Part shown: positions 55,136-63,859 of the stretch, one piece after another
Layout: each line of letters begins with the position of its first letter
Numbering within the stretch: position 1 is the first letter of the stretch
Assembly: GCA_963762825.1 (NCBI GenBank)
Contig: CAVXLZ010000001.1
Span: forward strand, 248,001-312,000
Direction of reading: 5' to 3'
DNA: 64,000 nt
Source of the DNA: Miltoncostaea sp963762825
GTDB lineage: Bacteria; Actinomycetota; Thermoleophilia; Miltoncostaeales; Miltoncostaeaceae
Position numbers and translations under genes: made by a program
Notes under the pieces: model-generated
Seen by the model: only the letters and a program-made list of their open reading frames with translations
The model's database searches: none
Told to the model about the DNA's origin: nothing

Positions 55136-56674
55136 ATGAGCACCTCCGGGCACGACGACAGCGTTTCGACAGAGAGCACCGATCAGGCGGTCGCCTTCGA
55201 GGTGGAGATCGCGGACGAGGGCCGGGTGGCCACCCTCGTCGTCCCGACGGCCGTGCGCGAGGCGCTCTCGCGCGACGAAGCGATGCGCAGGGCGCTCGAC
55301 GCCCTGCTGCGCTCGGGGGTCGTGCACGGACTGGACCGCGCCCATGTCGCGGAGGTGGTCGCCGCGTGCGAGGGCGTTCCGCGCGTGGTGGCACGCGCCA
55401 CTCCTCCCGTTCTGCCGGTGGACGGCGTGATCGAGCTCCACTTCGCCGAGGGCGTGGAGAGCGACCCGCTCCATACCGTGGATGCCGGGACCCTCCTCGC
55501 GCGCCGGACCCCGGCCCGCCTCGGGAGCGACGGCGTCGCGGTGACCGGCGAGCCACTCGCCTCACCCGATCCGCAGTCGCCCGCGCTCTCGGCGGGCGAG
55601 GGTGTCGAGCGGTCGTCAGCGGGGGAGGGGGTCGTCGTGGTCCGCTCCCTGGTCGCCGGTCGCCCCCGGATCGACGGAGGGCGCGTGAGCGTCGATGAGG
55701 TTCTGCGCGCTCCGCGGCTCGCGCGCCGACCCGACCCGATCGAGCTCTTCGGATCCCTCGAGGTGGGGGGCGATCTGTTCGCGGGTGCCCGCGTGGCCGT
55801 GTCGGGCGACCTCTCCGTCGGAGGGGACGTCGAGAAGGCGACCATCCGAAGCGGAGGCGGCGTCCGGATCGGGGGTTCGTGCTTCGGGTCGGAGGTTCAC
55901 GCGGGTGCTCTCGCGTGCGCTCACGGGCTCCTGCTGGAGCGCCTTCGCGGGGCCGATGCCGATCTGGTCTCGGCATCGGCGGTCGCGGGACAGCTGCTCG
56001 ACTCCGCCGCGGGCACCGGCCGCCGGTTGAGCGAGTGGAACGCCATGAAGGTCGTCCTCAGCGGGCGGTTTCCCGCAGTGGGCCCGTCGCTCGCGGCGAC
56101 CGCGGCCGGCCTCGAGGAGGCCGGTGGGGAGGTCGAGGAGTGGGTCGCCGACGCGATCCTCCGGGCCTCGGTCGTGGTCGCGGCGCTTTCGCGCGGCGAG
56201 CCGGTCGGCATGGAGCGAGTCACCTCATGCGCGCACAACCTGGCGCGCGCGGGTGCACTGATGCGGAGCGCGGCCGGCCGAGGGTCGGGCGTTCAGGCGG
56301 ATTACATGCAGGCGTGCCGGGTGGAGGCCCTGGGGAGCCTCGTGCTCACCGGTGCGGGCACCTTCAACGTCGATGCCGAGGTTGCGGGCGATCTCCTGGC
56401 CGAGGCCCCCGGGGGGATCGTGAGGGGCGGAACGCTCCATGTGGGCGGAGAGCTGCGCACCGAGGTGCTGGGATCTCCCGGAGGTGCCCCTCTGCGGGTG
56501 ACCCTGGCCGGCTCCGGGGGGCTCCCCAGGCTCACGGCCCAGATCGCCCACCCGGGCGTGGAGGTGGTCTGCGGGGACCGGACGATCGTGCTCGAGACGA
56601 CCGCGCTCAACTTTTCGGTCGGTCATGACGAAGACAACAACGTGGTGTGCTCCGAGGATCCCCGCCTCGGCTGA
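55136..56674 (+). CDS. FapA/DUF342-family protein
   Basis: 512 aa. Residues about 90-200 form the N-terminal FapA-type domain. The next part is a parallel beta-helix of the polymer-forming type (GSLEVGGDLFAGARVAVSGD at about 205-224, then SVGGDVEKATIRSGGGVRIG), followed by a helical insert and a second short beta-helix run (VEALGSLVLTGAGTFNVDAE). FapA proteins occur beside flagellar and chemotaxis genes and affect signalling in some species; the mechanism is not established. Located upstream of flhB with a sigma-28-like promoter. Confidence 0.78.
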   Translation: MSTSGHDDSVSTESTDQAVAFEVEIADEGRVATLVVPTAVREALSRDEAMRRALDALLRSGVVHGLDRAHVAEVVAACEGVPRVVARATPPVLPVDGVIELHFAEGVESDPLHTVDAGTLLARRTPARLGSDGVAVTGEPLASPDPQSPALSAGEGVERSSAGEGVVVVRSLVAGRPRIDGGRVSVDEVLRAPRLARRPDPIELFGSLEVGGDLFAGARVAVSGDLSVGGDVEKATIRSGGGVRIGGSCFGSEVHAGALACAHGLLLERLRGADADLVSASAVAGQLLDSAAGTGRRLSEWNAMKVVLSGRFPAVGPSLAATAAGLEEAGGEVEEWVADAILRASVVVAALSRGEPVGMERVTSCAHNLARAGALMRSAAGRGSGVQADYMQACRVEALGSLVLTGAGTFNVDAEVAGDLLAEAPGGIVRGGTLHVGGELRTEVLGSPGGAPLRVTLAGSGGLPRLTAQIAHPGVEVVCGDRTIVLETTALNFSVGHDEDNNVVCSEDPRLG

Positions 56675-56683
56675 GCCCCGCGG

Positions 56684-56704
56684 CCGTACCCCGGATGGGT
56701 ACGG
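56684..56704 (+). promoter_or_regulatory. GGA-loop hairpin before flhB
   Basis: CCGTACCC (56684-56691) and GGGTACGG (56697-56704) form an 8-bp stem closing CGGAT, the same loop and stem length as the flagellin 1 candidate CsrA site. It lies 45 bases before the flhB ATG. It may be a terminator of the FapA-like gene, a CsrA site, or both. Confidence 0.5.
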
Positions 56705-56749
56705 GCAGACGGAGTCAAGGACGGCGCGCGAGCAGGATGGCGGCGCCAC

Positions 56750-57823
56750 ATGGCCGGCTCAGCTGGAGAACGCACAGAGGCAGCGACACCCAAGCGCCTG
56801 GACGAGTCGCGCAAGCGCGGCCAGGTGGCCCGCAGTCGCGAGATCAACACCGGGCTCGGGCTGCTCGCCACCTTCGTGATGCTCTCGTTCATGGGCAGCT
56901 GGATGCTGGCCGGCCTCATCCGCGTGATGAGCACGTCGCTCGCCAGGTCGGGCACCACGCAGCGCATCACCCCGCCGGATGGGTGGAACGTGATGATCGG
57001 CGCGGGCTGGGACTCCCTGCGGCTCACCGCGCCATTCGCCGTGGCCGGGATGGTCGTCGGCGTCATCGCCTCGGCGATCCAGGTGAAGCCGGGGATCATG
57101 ACCTCGGTACTGAAGCCGCGTTTCTCGGTGCTCAACCCGCTCTCGGGCGTGAAGCGCCTGCTCTCGGTGCGGTCGCTCGTGACCCTCGTCAAGGACCTGA
57201 TCAAGGTCGGCGTGACCGGGGCGGTGGCCTATGTCGTGCTGAAGGGCGCCATCCCCGATCTGCTCAGCCTGGTGGGCGCCAGCCCCGGCCTCGCCCTCGT
57301 GGTGGTGGGTGGTCTCGTGATGAAGATCGGGTTCTCGATCGTCGCCGTCTACGTCGTGATCGCCGCCGCCGACCTCGGGTACGAGCGCTATCAGCACGGG
57401 CGCGACCTGCGCATGACGCGCGACGAGGTGAAGCGCGAGGCCAAGGAGGGCGACGTCAGCCCGGAGGTGAAGGGGCAGATGAAGCGCCGCCAGCACGAGA
57501 TGGCCGTGCAGCGGATGATGTCGGCCGTCCCGGACGCCGATGTGGTGATCACCAACCCGACCCACTTCGCGGTCGCGCTGCGCTATGCGCGCGCTCTGCC
57601 CGCGCCCAGGGTGGTGGCCAAGGGCGCCGACCACGTCGCCCATCGGATCATCGCCGCGGCGCGCGAGAACGGCGTCACCGTGGTCCAGGATCCGCCCCTC
57701 GCGCGGAGCATCTTCGCCAGCGCCGAGATCGGCCAGTACATCCCGGCGGACGCGTTCGCGGCCGTCGCCGAGATCCTGGCCCACGTCTACCGCGCCACCG
57801 GGCGTGAGCCGGCGGCCGCATGA
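56750..57823 (+). CDS. flhB: Flagellar export switch protein FlhB
   Basis: 357 aa. Basic start with ATPKRLDESRKRGQVARSRE, four membrane segments, and the self-cleaving motif NPTH at about 268-271 (VVITNPTHFAVALRYA). FlhB switches export from hook to filament proteins together with FliK. Overlaps flhA by ATGA. Confidence 0.96.
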   Translation: MAGSAGERTEAATPKRLDESRKRGQVARSREINTGLGLLATFVMLSFMGSWMLAGLIRVMSTSLARSGTTQRITPPDGWNVMIGAGWDSLRLTAPFAVAGMVVGVIASAIQVKPGIMTSVLKPRFSVLNPLSGVKRLLSVRSLVTLVKDLIKVGVTGAVAYVVLKGAIPDLLSLVGASPGLALVVVGGLVMKIGFSIVAVYVVIAAADLGYERYQHGRDLRMTRDEVKREAKEGDVSPEVKGQMKRRQHEMAVQRMMSAVPDADVVITNPTHFAVALRYARALPAPRVVAKGADHVAHRIIAAARENGVTVVQDPPLARSIFASAEIGQYIPADAFAAVAEILAHVYRATGREPAAA

Positions 57824-59913
57824 GCACCGCCGTCGCCACGACGAAGCCCCCGGCGCGCAACGCGCTGACGCGCCTGCTCGACAACAGCGACGTGGCGATC
57901 GCCATCGTCGTCGTCGGGATCGTCGTGATGATGATCATCCCGCTGCCGCCGTTCCTGCTCGACATCCTCCTCACCGCGAACATCGCGGCAGCGCTGGCGA
58001 TCGTCCTGGCGACCCTCTACACGACCGAGCCGCTCCAGTTCTCGGTGTTCCCGTCGCTCCTGCTCGTGGCGACCCTCTTCCGCCTGGCGCTCAACATCTC
58101 GGGCACCCGGCTGATCCTGCTCCACGGCGAGGCCGGCGAGGTCATCTCGTCGTTCGGGCGCTTCGTGGTGGGTGGCAACGTGGTCGTCGGGCTGATCGTC
58201 TTCACGATCCTGGTCGTGATCCAGTTCGTGGTGATCACCAACGGCGCCGGCCGCGTGGCCGAGGTCGCCGCCAGGTTCACCCTCGACGCGATGCCCGGCA
58301 AGCAGATGGCCATCGACGCCGACCTCAACGCCGGCGTGATCACCGACTCCGAGGCCAAGATCCGCCGCGAGACAATCGCCAAGGAGGCCGACTTCTACGG
58401 CGCCATGGATGGCGCCTCCAAGTTCGTCAAGGGCGACGCGATCGCCGCCGTGCTGATCGTGCTGATCAACCTGATCGGCGGGCTCACGGTCGGCGTCCTC
58501 CAGCAGGGCATGGGCTTCGGCGAGGCGGCGGCCCACTTCTCGCTGCTGACGGTGGGCGAGGGACTCGTCAACCAGATCCCGGCGCTCCTCATCTCCACCG
58601 CCACGGGCATCATCGTCACCCGCTCCGTGGGCGAGTCCAACCTCGGCGAGGACCTCGCCAACCAGATCATCAGCCAGCCGCGGGCGCTGTTCATGGCCGG
58701 CATCGTCGCCACCACCCTCGGCCTGGTGCCCGGACTGCCGAAGCTGCCCTTCTTCATCATCGGCGGCCTGGTGATGCTCGTCGCCACGATGCTCAAGAAG
58801 GGCATCCGGGAGGACGAGGAGGCAGCCGCCCAGGACGCCGCGACCGAGGTGGCCACGCGCCCGGCGGAGCCCGAGAACGTCGCGGCACTCCTGCCGCTCG
58901 ACCCCCTCGAGCTGGAGATCGGCTACGGCCTCGTGCCGCTGGTCGACGCCGACGAGGGCGGGGATCTGCTGGGCCGCGTCGCCATGGTCCGCCGCCAGAT
59001 GGCGACAGAGCTCGGCCTCTCGCTCGCGCCGATCCGCATCCGCGACAACATCCAGCTCGGCTCCCACGACTACGCCGTCAAGATCAAGGGCGTGGAGGTG
59101 GCGCGCTGGTCGTTGATGCCCGGGCAGCTCCTCGCCATGAATCCGGGCACCGCGGATCTTCCGCTCGACGGAATCCCGACGGTCGAGCCCTCCTTCGGGC
59201 TGCCGGCGGTCTGGATCGGCGAGGCCCAGCGCGAGCAGGCGGAGATCTCGGGCTACACGGTGGTCGACTCCACGTCTCTCGTGGTCACCCACCTCAGTGA
59301 GGTCATCCGGCGCAACGCCGCCGAGCTCCTCGGGCGCCAGGATGTGCGCGGTCTCCTCGATGCCCTCAAGGAGCGCTTCCCGGCACCCGTGGAGGAGCTC
59401 GTCCCCGATCTGATGACGGTCGGCGAGGTGCAGCGCGTGCTCCAGACCCTTCTCACCGAGGGGGTCCCGGTGCGCGACCTCGTCACGATCCTGGAGACCC
59501 TCGGCGACAAGGCCAAGCTCACCAAGGACGTGCCGATCCTCGCCGAGTACTGCCGTCAGGCCCTCTCACGCGCCATCTGCGGACGCTTCGTCGATGAGGC
59601 GGGCACGCTGCGCGCCATCACGCTCGACCCCGAGGTCGATCGGGAGGTGGCCGAGTCCGTGTCGCGTACCGACGACGGCACCGCCGTGACCATGGATCCG
59701 GCGCGCGCCACCGCCCTCATCGGCACCCTCATCGAGCAGGTGGAGCAGGCGCAGGCTATCGGCGCCGCCCCGGTCCTCCTGTGCTCGGGCGCCACCCGGC
59801 GCCACATCAAGGCGCTGACCGCGCACGCGATCCCCAACCTCACAGTCCTCTCGTACCACGAGATCCTCCCATCCGTCCGCGTCGAGCCCATCGGGCTCGC
59901 CGCACTCGTCTAG
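57820..59913 (+). CDS. flhA: Flagellar export gate protein FlhA
   Basis: 697 aa, full length. About eight membrane segments in the first 330 residues, with the FHIPEP-type signature GNVVVGLIVFTILVVIQFVV followed by VITNGAGRVAEVAARFTLDA at about 142-161. The large cytoplasmic domain holds LPLDPLELEIGYGLVPLVD. Forms the ring that docks chaperone-substrate complexes. Confidence 0.97.
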   Translation: MSTAVATTKPPARNALTRLLDNSDVAIAIVVVGIVVMMIIPLPPFLLDILLTANIAAALAIVLATLYTTEPLQFSVFPSLLLVATLFRLALNISGTRLILLHGEAGEVISSFGRFVVGGNVVVGLIVFTILVVIQFVVITNGAGRVAEVAARFTLDAMPGKQMAIDADLNAGVITDSEAKIRRETIAKEADFYGAMDGASKFVKGDAIAAVLIVLINLIGGLTVGVLQQGMGFGEAAAHFSLLTVGEGLVNQIPALLISTATGIIVTRSVGESNLGEDLANQIISQPRALFMAGIVATTLGLVPGLPKLPFFIIGGLVMLVATMLKKGIREDEEAAAQDAATEVATRPAEPENVAALLPLDPLELEIGYGLVPLVDADEGGDLLGRVAMVRRQMATELGLSLAPIRIRDNIQLGSHDYAVKIKGVEVARWSLMPGQLLAMNPGTADLPLDGIPTVEPSFGLPAVWIGEAQREQAEISGYTVVDSTSLVVTHLSEVIRRNAAELLGRQDVRGLLDALKERFPAPVEELVPDLMTVGEVQRVLQTLLTEGVPVRDLVTILETLGDKAKLTKDVPILAEYCRQALSRAICGRFVDEAGTLRAITLDPEVDREVAESVSRTDDGTAVTMDPARATALIGTLIEQVEQAQAIGAAPVLLCSGATRRHIKALTAHAIPNLTVLSYHEILPSVRVEPIGLAALV

Positions 59914-59931
59914 CCCGAGGAGTCATCGGCC

Positions 59932-61302
59932 GTGCAGATCAAGCAGTTCTCCGGAGCCACCATCGACGACGTGCTGACCCAGGTCCGCGCCGAGCTCGGT
60001 GAGGAGGCCGTCATCCTGCAGACCAGACGCGTCGTGAAGGGGGGCATCGGCGGGTTCTTCGGGCGCGAGGGCGTCGAGGTGACCGCGGCCGAGGGCCTGC
60101 CCGCTGGTGAGGGCGAAGCCGCCAACCGCGAGGCGGCAGCCTCGGTGGCCGCTCCGACGAGCCCCGTCCCCGCCGGCGACGAGCCGACCGAGGAGGAGTT
60201 CGTCCCGGCGGCGTTCCGCCGCCATCTCGAGAGCCGTCTCGCGGCCGCCGAGGAGGTCGAGACGGCCGCGAGCGCCGAGCACTCCACGCATGGCGCCCCC
60301 GCTTCGCCGGCCGCGGCCTACGCGCGTGCCGCGACCCCGTTCGCACCCGGAGAGTTGGAGCGCACGGAGGCCATCCTGGAGGCCGCCCGCGCCGCTGTCC
60401 GCGATGCCCACGCCAAGGCGGTGAAGTCGCCTCCGGCCATCGATGATCTGCTGCCGGCCCTTCCCCAGCCGCCGGTGGCGGCCCGCGAGCCGATTGCCAT
60501 GGAGCCCCTACCTGAGGCTTCCCCGGCGGGGCCACGCGTGGCGCCCGCACTCGAGGGCGTTCGGGGGGAACTGATCAAGGCCGGCGTGGATCCGCGCTAT
60601 CTGGATCCGATGCTCGAGGGCTTCTCGCGCTCGACGATGCCGTTCCTGCCCGGAGATGCCCCCCTGCGGGACGCCCTCCGGGAGCACCTCGCCGCACGGC
60701 TCCCGACCGTCCGGGACTGGAAGCCGCGGGACATGGGGCACACCATCGCCTTCGTGGGCCAGAGCGGAGTGGGCAAGACCAGTGCCGCGGTGGGTCTGGC
60801 CGGGCGCCACCGGGCGGCCGGTCTCGCAGTGGCGCTCGTGGCCGCCGGTCCCGGTCCGCACGACGGCCTCGAAGGCCACGCGCGCCGGCTGGACATCCAG
60901 CTCTTCCGTGCCGCCGACGGCCCGGCGCTGAAGGCCCTCTGCGGGACGCTCGCCGATCGCGACCTGATCGTCATCGACACCGACGGCTGCTCCCATCAGA
61001 GCCTCGGGGAGATCGAGGAGCTCGCGGCGCTGCTGAACCCGCTGAAGGCCGACGAGGTCCACCTCGTCATACCCACGGCGACACCGGTCGCCGACCTCGG
61101 CGACGCCCAGCGGCGCTTCCGGATGGTCGGCGTCAACCGCCTGACCATGACCAAGCTCGATGAGACCCGGTTCCACGGCAACCTCGTCAACGTCCCCCTG
61201 CGCATGGGCAAGCCCCTGGGTTTCCTCTCCGACGGCACCTCCGTCGCCGATTCGCTCTCGCCCGCGGACGCTCGACGGGTCGCGGAGATGCTCCTGCCGT
61301 GA
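59932..61302 (+). CDS. flhF: SRP-type GTPase FlhF
   Basis: 456 aa, GTG start. N-terminal QIKQFSGATIDDVLTQVRAE is typical FlhF, followed by an Ala/Glu-rich linker to about residue 200. The GTPase domain has the P loop GQSGVGKTSAA at about 277-287 and a DTDG in place of the usual DTAG motif, then TKLDE near 407. FlhF controls flagellar placement and number. No flhG (MinD-like) partner is seen in the window. Confidence 0.92.
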   Translation: MQIKQFSGATIDDVLTQVRAELGEEAVILQTRRVVKGGIGGFFGREGVEVTAAEGLPAGEGEAANREAAASVAAPTSPVPAGDEPTEEEFVPAAFRRHLESRLAAAEEVETAASAEHSTHGAPASPAAAYARAATPFAPGELERTEAILEAARAAVRDAHAKAVKSPPAIDDLLPALPQPPVAAREPIAMEPLPEASPAGPRVAPALEGVRGELIKAGVDPRYLDPMLEGFSRSTMPFLPGDAPLRDALREHLAARLPTVRDWKPRDMGHTIAFVGQSGVGKTSAAVGLAGRHRAAGLAVALVAAGPGPHDGLEGHARRLDIQLFRAADGPALKALCGTLADRDLIVIDTDGCSHQSLGEIEELAALLNPLKADEVHLVIPTATPVADLGDAQRRFRMVGVNRLTMTKLDETRFHGNLVNVPLRMGKPLGFLSDGTSVADSLSPADARRVAEMLLP

Positions 61303-61973
61303 GCGCCGCCGCCCAACAGGCCTCCGAGAGCGCACCGCTCCCCGAGCGGGGCATGCGCGTCCTGCTCGACGGGCTACCCGGCGGCCCGTGGTCGTCTCTC
61401 GTCGAGGGGCTGGCGGGCCGGACGCTCACCCTCGAGCCACCACGGCTCGGGGGGCACGTGGTGGCGCTGCCACTGGGCCGGCCCTTCGTCATCGCCTACG
61501 CATCGCGCGAGGTCCCCTGCGAGATCGACGCCGAGTTGGTCGGCGGGCCCGACCACGAGGGTCGGGGGCACTACGCCGCGCGGCTCGTCGGTGAGGGCCG
61601 GCGCCTCCAGCGCCGTCGCGCCGTGAGGGTGTCCGTGCACCTGCTCGTGCGAACGAGCCTGGGCGGGGAGCAGGAGACCCTGTCGTCGGGGGCGATCACC
61701 GAGAACCTCTCCGCGGCGGGGGCCCTCCTGCGACTAGCGCGACCGATCGAGGCCAACGCGTCGATCACCACCACGGTTCTCTGCGGTGGCGATGCCGGCG
61801 CCGTCGAGATCCACGGACGGGTCGTGCGCTGCGACCGCATCGACTCCCAGGAGCGCCCCTTCCGCGTGGCCGTCGCCTTCGAGGACCTGGTGAGGGCGGA
61901 CGAGGATCGCCTGACGCGGTTCATCTTCGAGCAGCAGCGCGAGGCACGCCGGCGCGAGGTGGGGCTCTCCTGA
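61299..61973 (+). CDS. PilZ-domain protein (YcgR-like)
   Basis: 224 aa, GTG start overlapping flhF by GTGA. A YcgR-like N-terminal part is followed by the PilZ domain, with RRRAVRVS at about 104-111 (the RxxxR motif) and TENLSAAGALLRL at about 134-146 (the DxSxxG motif with Asn for Asp). These residues bind cyclic di-GMP. YcgR proteins slow the motor when c-di-GMP is high. First gene of a chain of overlapping genes after flhF. Confidence 0.85.
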   Translation: MSAAAQQASESAPLPERGMRVLLDGLPGGPWSSLVEGLAGRTLTLEPPRLGGHVVALPLGRPFVIAYASREVPCEIDAELVGGPDHEGRGHYAARLVGEGRRLQRRRAVRVSVHLLVRTSLGGEQETLSSGAITENLSAAGALLRLARPIEANASITTTVLCGGDAGAVEIHGRVVRCDRIDSQERPFRVAVAFEDLVRADEDRLTRFIFEQQREARRREVGLS

Positions 61974-62347
61974 TGGCCGGGTCGAAGAGTGACAAGCAGA
62001 AGGGCAAGAAGGGCGGAGGGCCGACCACGAGCCCGATGGAGGCGTGGGTGGCCAAGGCGAAGGGCCTGGGGGCGGTCATCGGGTTCGCGGTCGCTTTCTG
62101 GGTCTGTCGCGGGCAGGGCTTCTCCGTGCCCGACGCCATCCTGCGTGGTCTCGGCGGAGCCATGGTCATGTCCCTGGTCGCCTGGCGCTCGGCGCTGATG
62201 GTCATCCAGGCGCTGATGCGTGCCGCCGTGGCGCAGGGCGAGCGGGAGACCCAGGCGGCGATGGCCGCGGCGGCCGCCGCGCAGCAGGCCGCCGACGCCT
62301 CCTACGGCCGCCGCCCGAGCGATGGCGGAGCGGGTGACATCTCGTGA
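61973..62347 (+). CDS. Unknown small membrane protein after PilZ
   Basis: 124 aa, one-base overlap with the PilZ gene (TGATG). A Lys/Gly-rich start (SKSDKQKGKKGGG) precedes two membrane segments (about 30-46 and 55-80) and an Ala/Gln-rich cytoplasmic helix (QAAMAAAAAAQQAADA). No family recognised. Position and coupling suggest a flagellar or c-di-GMP-linked accessory protein. Confidence 0.6.
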   Translation: MAGSKSDKQKGKKGGGPTTSPMEAWVAKAKGLGAVIGFAVAFWVCRGQGFSVPDAILRGLGGAMVMSLVAWRSALMVIQALMRAAVAQGERETQAAMAAAAAAQQAADASYGRRPSDGGAGDIS

Positions 62348-62559
62348 GCGGGATCACCGACCGGATCGCGACACCGTCCGCCGCCACCGCTGCCGCCGCG
62401 ACGGCCCTGACACGGCGCACGCCCGGCGACGCCGAACCCCCGGCCACCTCGCCCGAGCCCGGCGGAGCCCGCCGCTCTTCCCCGGGGAGCGGCGGCTATC
62501 CGAGCGGCGCCCCGGATCCCAGCGGCCGCAGTGGGAGCCTCCTCGATGTCTTCGCGTAG
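62344..62559 (+). CDS. Small disordered hypothetical protein
   Basis: 71 aa, GTG start overlapping the previous stop by GTGA, as for neighbours. Sequence rich in Ala, Pro, Ser, Gly and Thr, with no predicted fold; ends SGSLLDVFA. Support comes from the coupling pattern only. It could be a small exported or regulatory protein or a false gene. Confidence 0.4.
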   Translation: MSGITDRIATPSAATAAAATALTRRTPGDAEPPATSPEPGGARRSSPGSGGYPSGAPDPSGRSGSLLDVFA

Positions 62560-63103
62560 CCCCGGGGAGCAACGCCCCGGGTTCCTGGTGATCGAGGCCG
62601 ATGAGGCCGGCACCTACGTGGGAGGTCTGATGGTGACCGACGCGAGCGGTTTGCCGGTTGACTTCCGCTTCACCGATCCGGTCACGCCGACCCGGCTGCA
62701 GCGGGCGCTCTACGGGAGGGTGCTCGACCGCTACCTCCGGAGCGAGATCGTGTTGAAGACCCTCCTCGAGGCGCTCGACCAGCCGCCCGGCCTGCTCGTG
62801 GTGGACGACGCGAGCCTCCTCGACGAACCGATCGACGTCTGCCCGGTCGCCTTCGTGGGCCGCTCGAAGTCCGATCCGCTCGGTGCGGTGGGGACCCGTA
62901 GCGGCCAGGGGGCGAACTCCTTTCTGCTCCAGCTCAGCGACCCCGGCCACCCTCTGCGGGTGACCCTGCCCGCCGACTCCGCACACGAGACGATCGTCGC
63001 CGAGACCCTGCTCCTGCTGTCCGGCCGGATGGACATCCTGGAACCGACCGAGCGGGTCCGCGCCGCGCTCGCGGTGATCGTCCAGGACGGGGCGCTCTCC
63101 TGA
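62546..63103 (+). CDS. Unknown protein of the flhF-PilZ operon
   Basis: 185 aa from ATG 62546, with GGGAG 8 bases upstream. Mixed alpha-beta protein without membrane segments: PGFLVIEADEAGTYVGGLMV near the start, then PVTPTRLQRALYGRVLDRYL at about 45-64, ALDQPPGLLVVDDASLL, and a C-terminal helix-strand unit (VRAALAVIVQDGALS). The pattern looks like a real folded domain, but I recognise no family. It overlaps the previous gene by 14 bases. Confidence 0.65.
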   Translation: MSSRSPGEQRPGFLVIEADEAGTYVGGLMVTDASGLPVDFRFTDPVTPTRLQRALYGRVLDRYLRSEIVLKTLLEALDQPPGLLVVDDASLLDEPIDVCPVAFVGRSKSDPLGAVGTRSGQGANSFLLQLSDPGHPLRVTLPADSAHETIVAETLLLLSGRMDILEPTERVRAALAVIVQDGALS

Positions 63104-63798
63104 GCGAGCCACGGGCCGGCCGCTCGCCCGTCGAGGATCTCCGCCGCGTCCTCGCGCGGCTCGGGGCCGTCACCGCGGCACACGCCGTACCACCGTTCGA
63201 GATACGGGTCGGAGCGGTCGATGCCCCTCGGCCGGCCGTGGTCTCACCTGCGCCGGTACCTCCGGCCGAGGCGCGTCAGTGCGTGCCGATCGCGACCACC
63301 ACCCGCTCCTTGGCGCCGGATCTCCTCGCCACCGTCGCGCGCTCCCCGGCCGTCGCGGCAACTGCTCCCGCGCTCGGCCGGATCGGCGCGGTTGCCCCTC
63401 CGGAGGCCCGCGCGGCCTCCGTGCCGTCCGCGCCCGGGCGTCGAGGCGAACCCGTGGCCCGTCCGCGGGCCCACTTCGGCCCCGCCGGTGGCGGGCGGGT
63501 GCTGCGGACAGTACGCCGGGAACGCGTTCCCTGGACCGGGCTTTCCCGCCGCCGGCTCGCAGCGGCCTGGGGGCGCGTGCAGATCGAGCACGCATCCGCC
63601 GGCGAGCTGCTGCTCGTCGGGGTCTTCGGTCCGGTTCCCATCGACGCGATCACCGCGGTGGCCCTCGAACCGGACGGCCGGCTCGCCATGACCTTCTCGC
63701 GGAGCACCTCCGCGCGAAGAGGTGATGTGGCCCTCGCACGCCACGCCGCCACCGGGCGGTTGCTGCGCTCGGATATCCCTCACCTCATGGGGGGGTGA
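63100..63798 (+). CDS. Unknown protein, possible CTG start
   Basis: The frame is open and protein-like from about 63100 (LRRVLARLGAVTAAHA near the start), but the first standard start is GTG 63238. A CTG at 63100 overlaps the previous stop as CTGA, copying the ATGA/GTGA coupling of its neighbours, so a 232-aa product from CTG is plausible; from GTG 63238 it would be 186 aa. The middle is Pro/Ala-rich. The C-terminal 80 residues look folded (WGRVQIEHASAGELLLVGVF then VALEPDGRLAMTFSRS). No family recognised. Confidence 0.5.
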   Translation: MSEPRAGRSPVEDLRRVLARLGAVTAAHAVPPFEIRVGAVDAPRPAVVSPAPVPPAEARQCVPIATTTRSLAPDLLATVARSPAVAATAPALGRIGAVAPPEARAASVPSAPGRRGEPVARPRAHFGPAGGGRVLRTVRRERVPWTGLSRRRLAAAWGRVQIEHASAGELLLVGVFGPVPIDAITAVALEPDGRLAMTFSRSTSARRGDVALARHAATGRLLRSDIPHLMGG

Positions 63799-63859
63799 TT
63801 CGGCCGGACCCTCCGCTAGCATCAACCGCCGGAGGGCGCCGACCGCGATGGGAGACCGG

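Noticed and set aside
63822..63848. TCAA at 63822 as another sigma-28 site
   Set aside because: The sequence 15 bases later is GACCGCGA, lacking the CGAT core.
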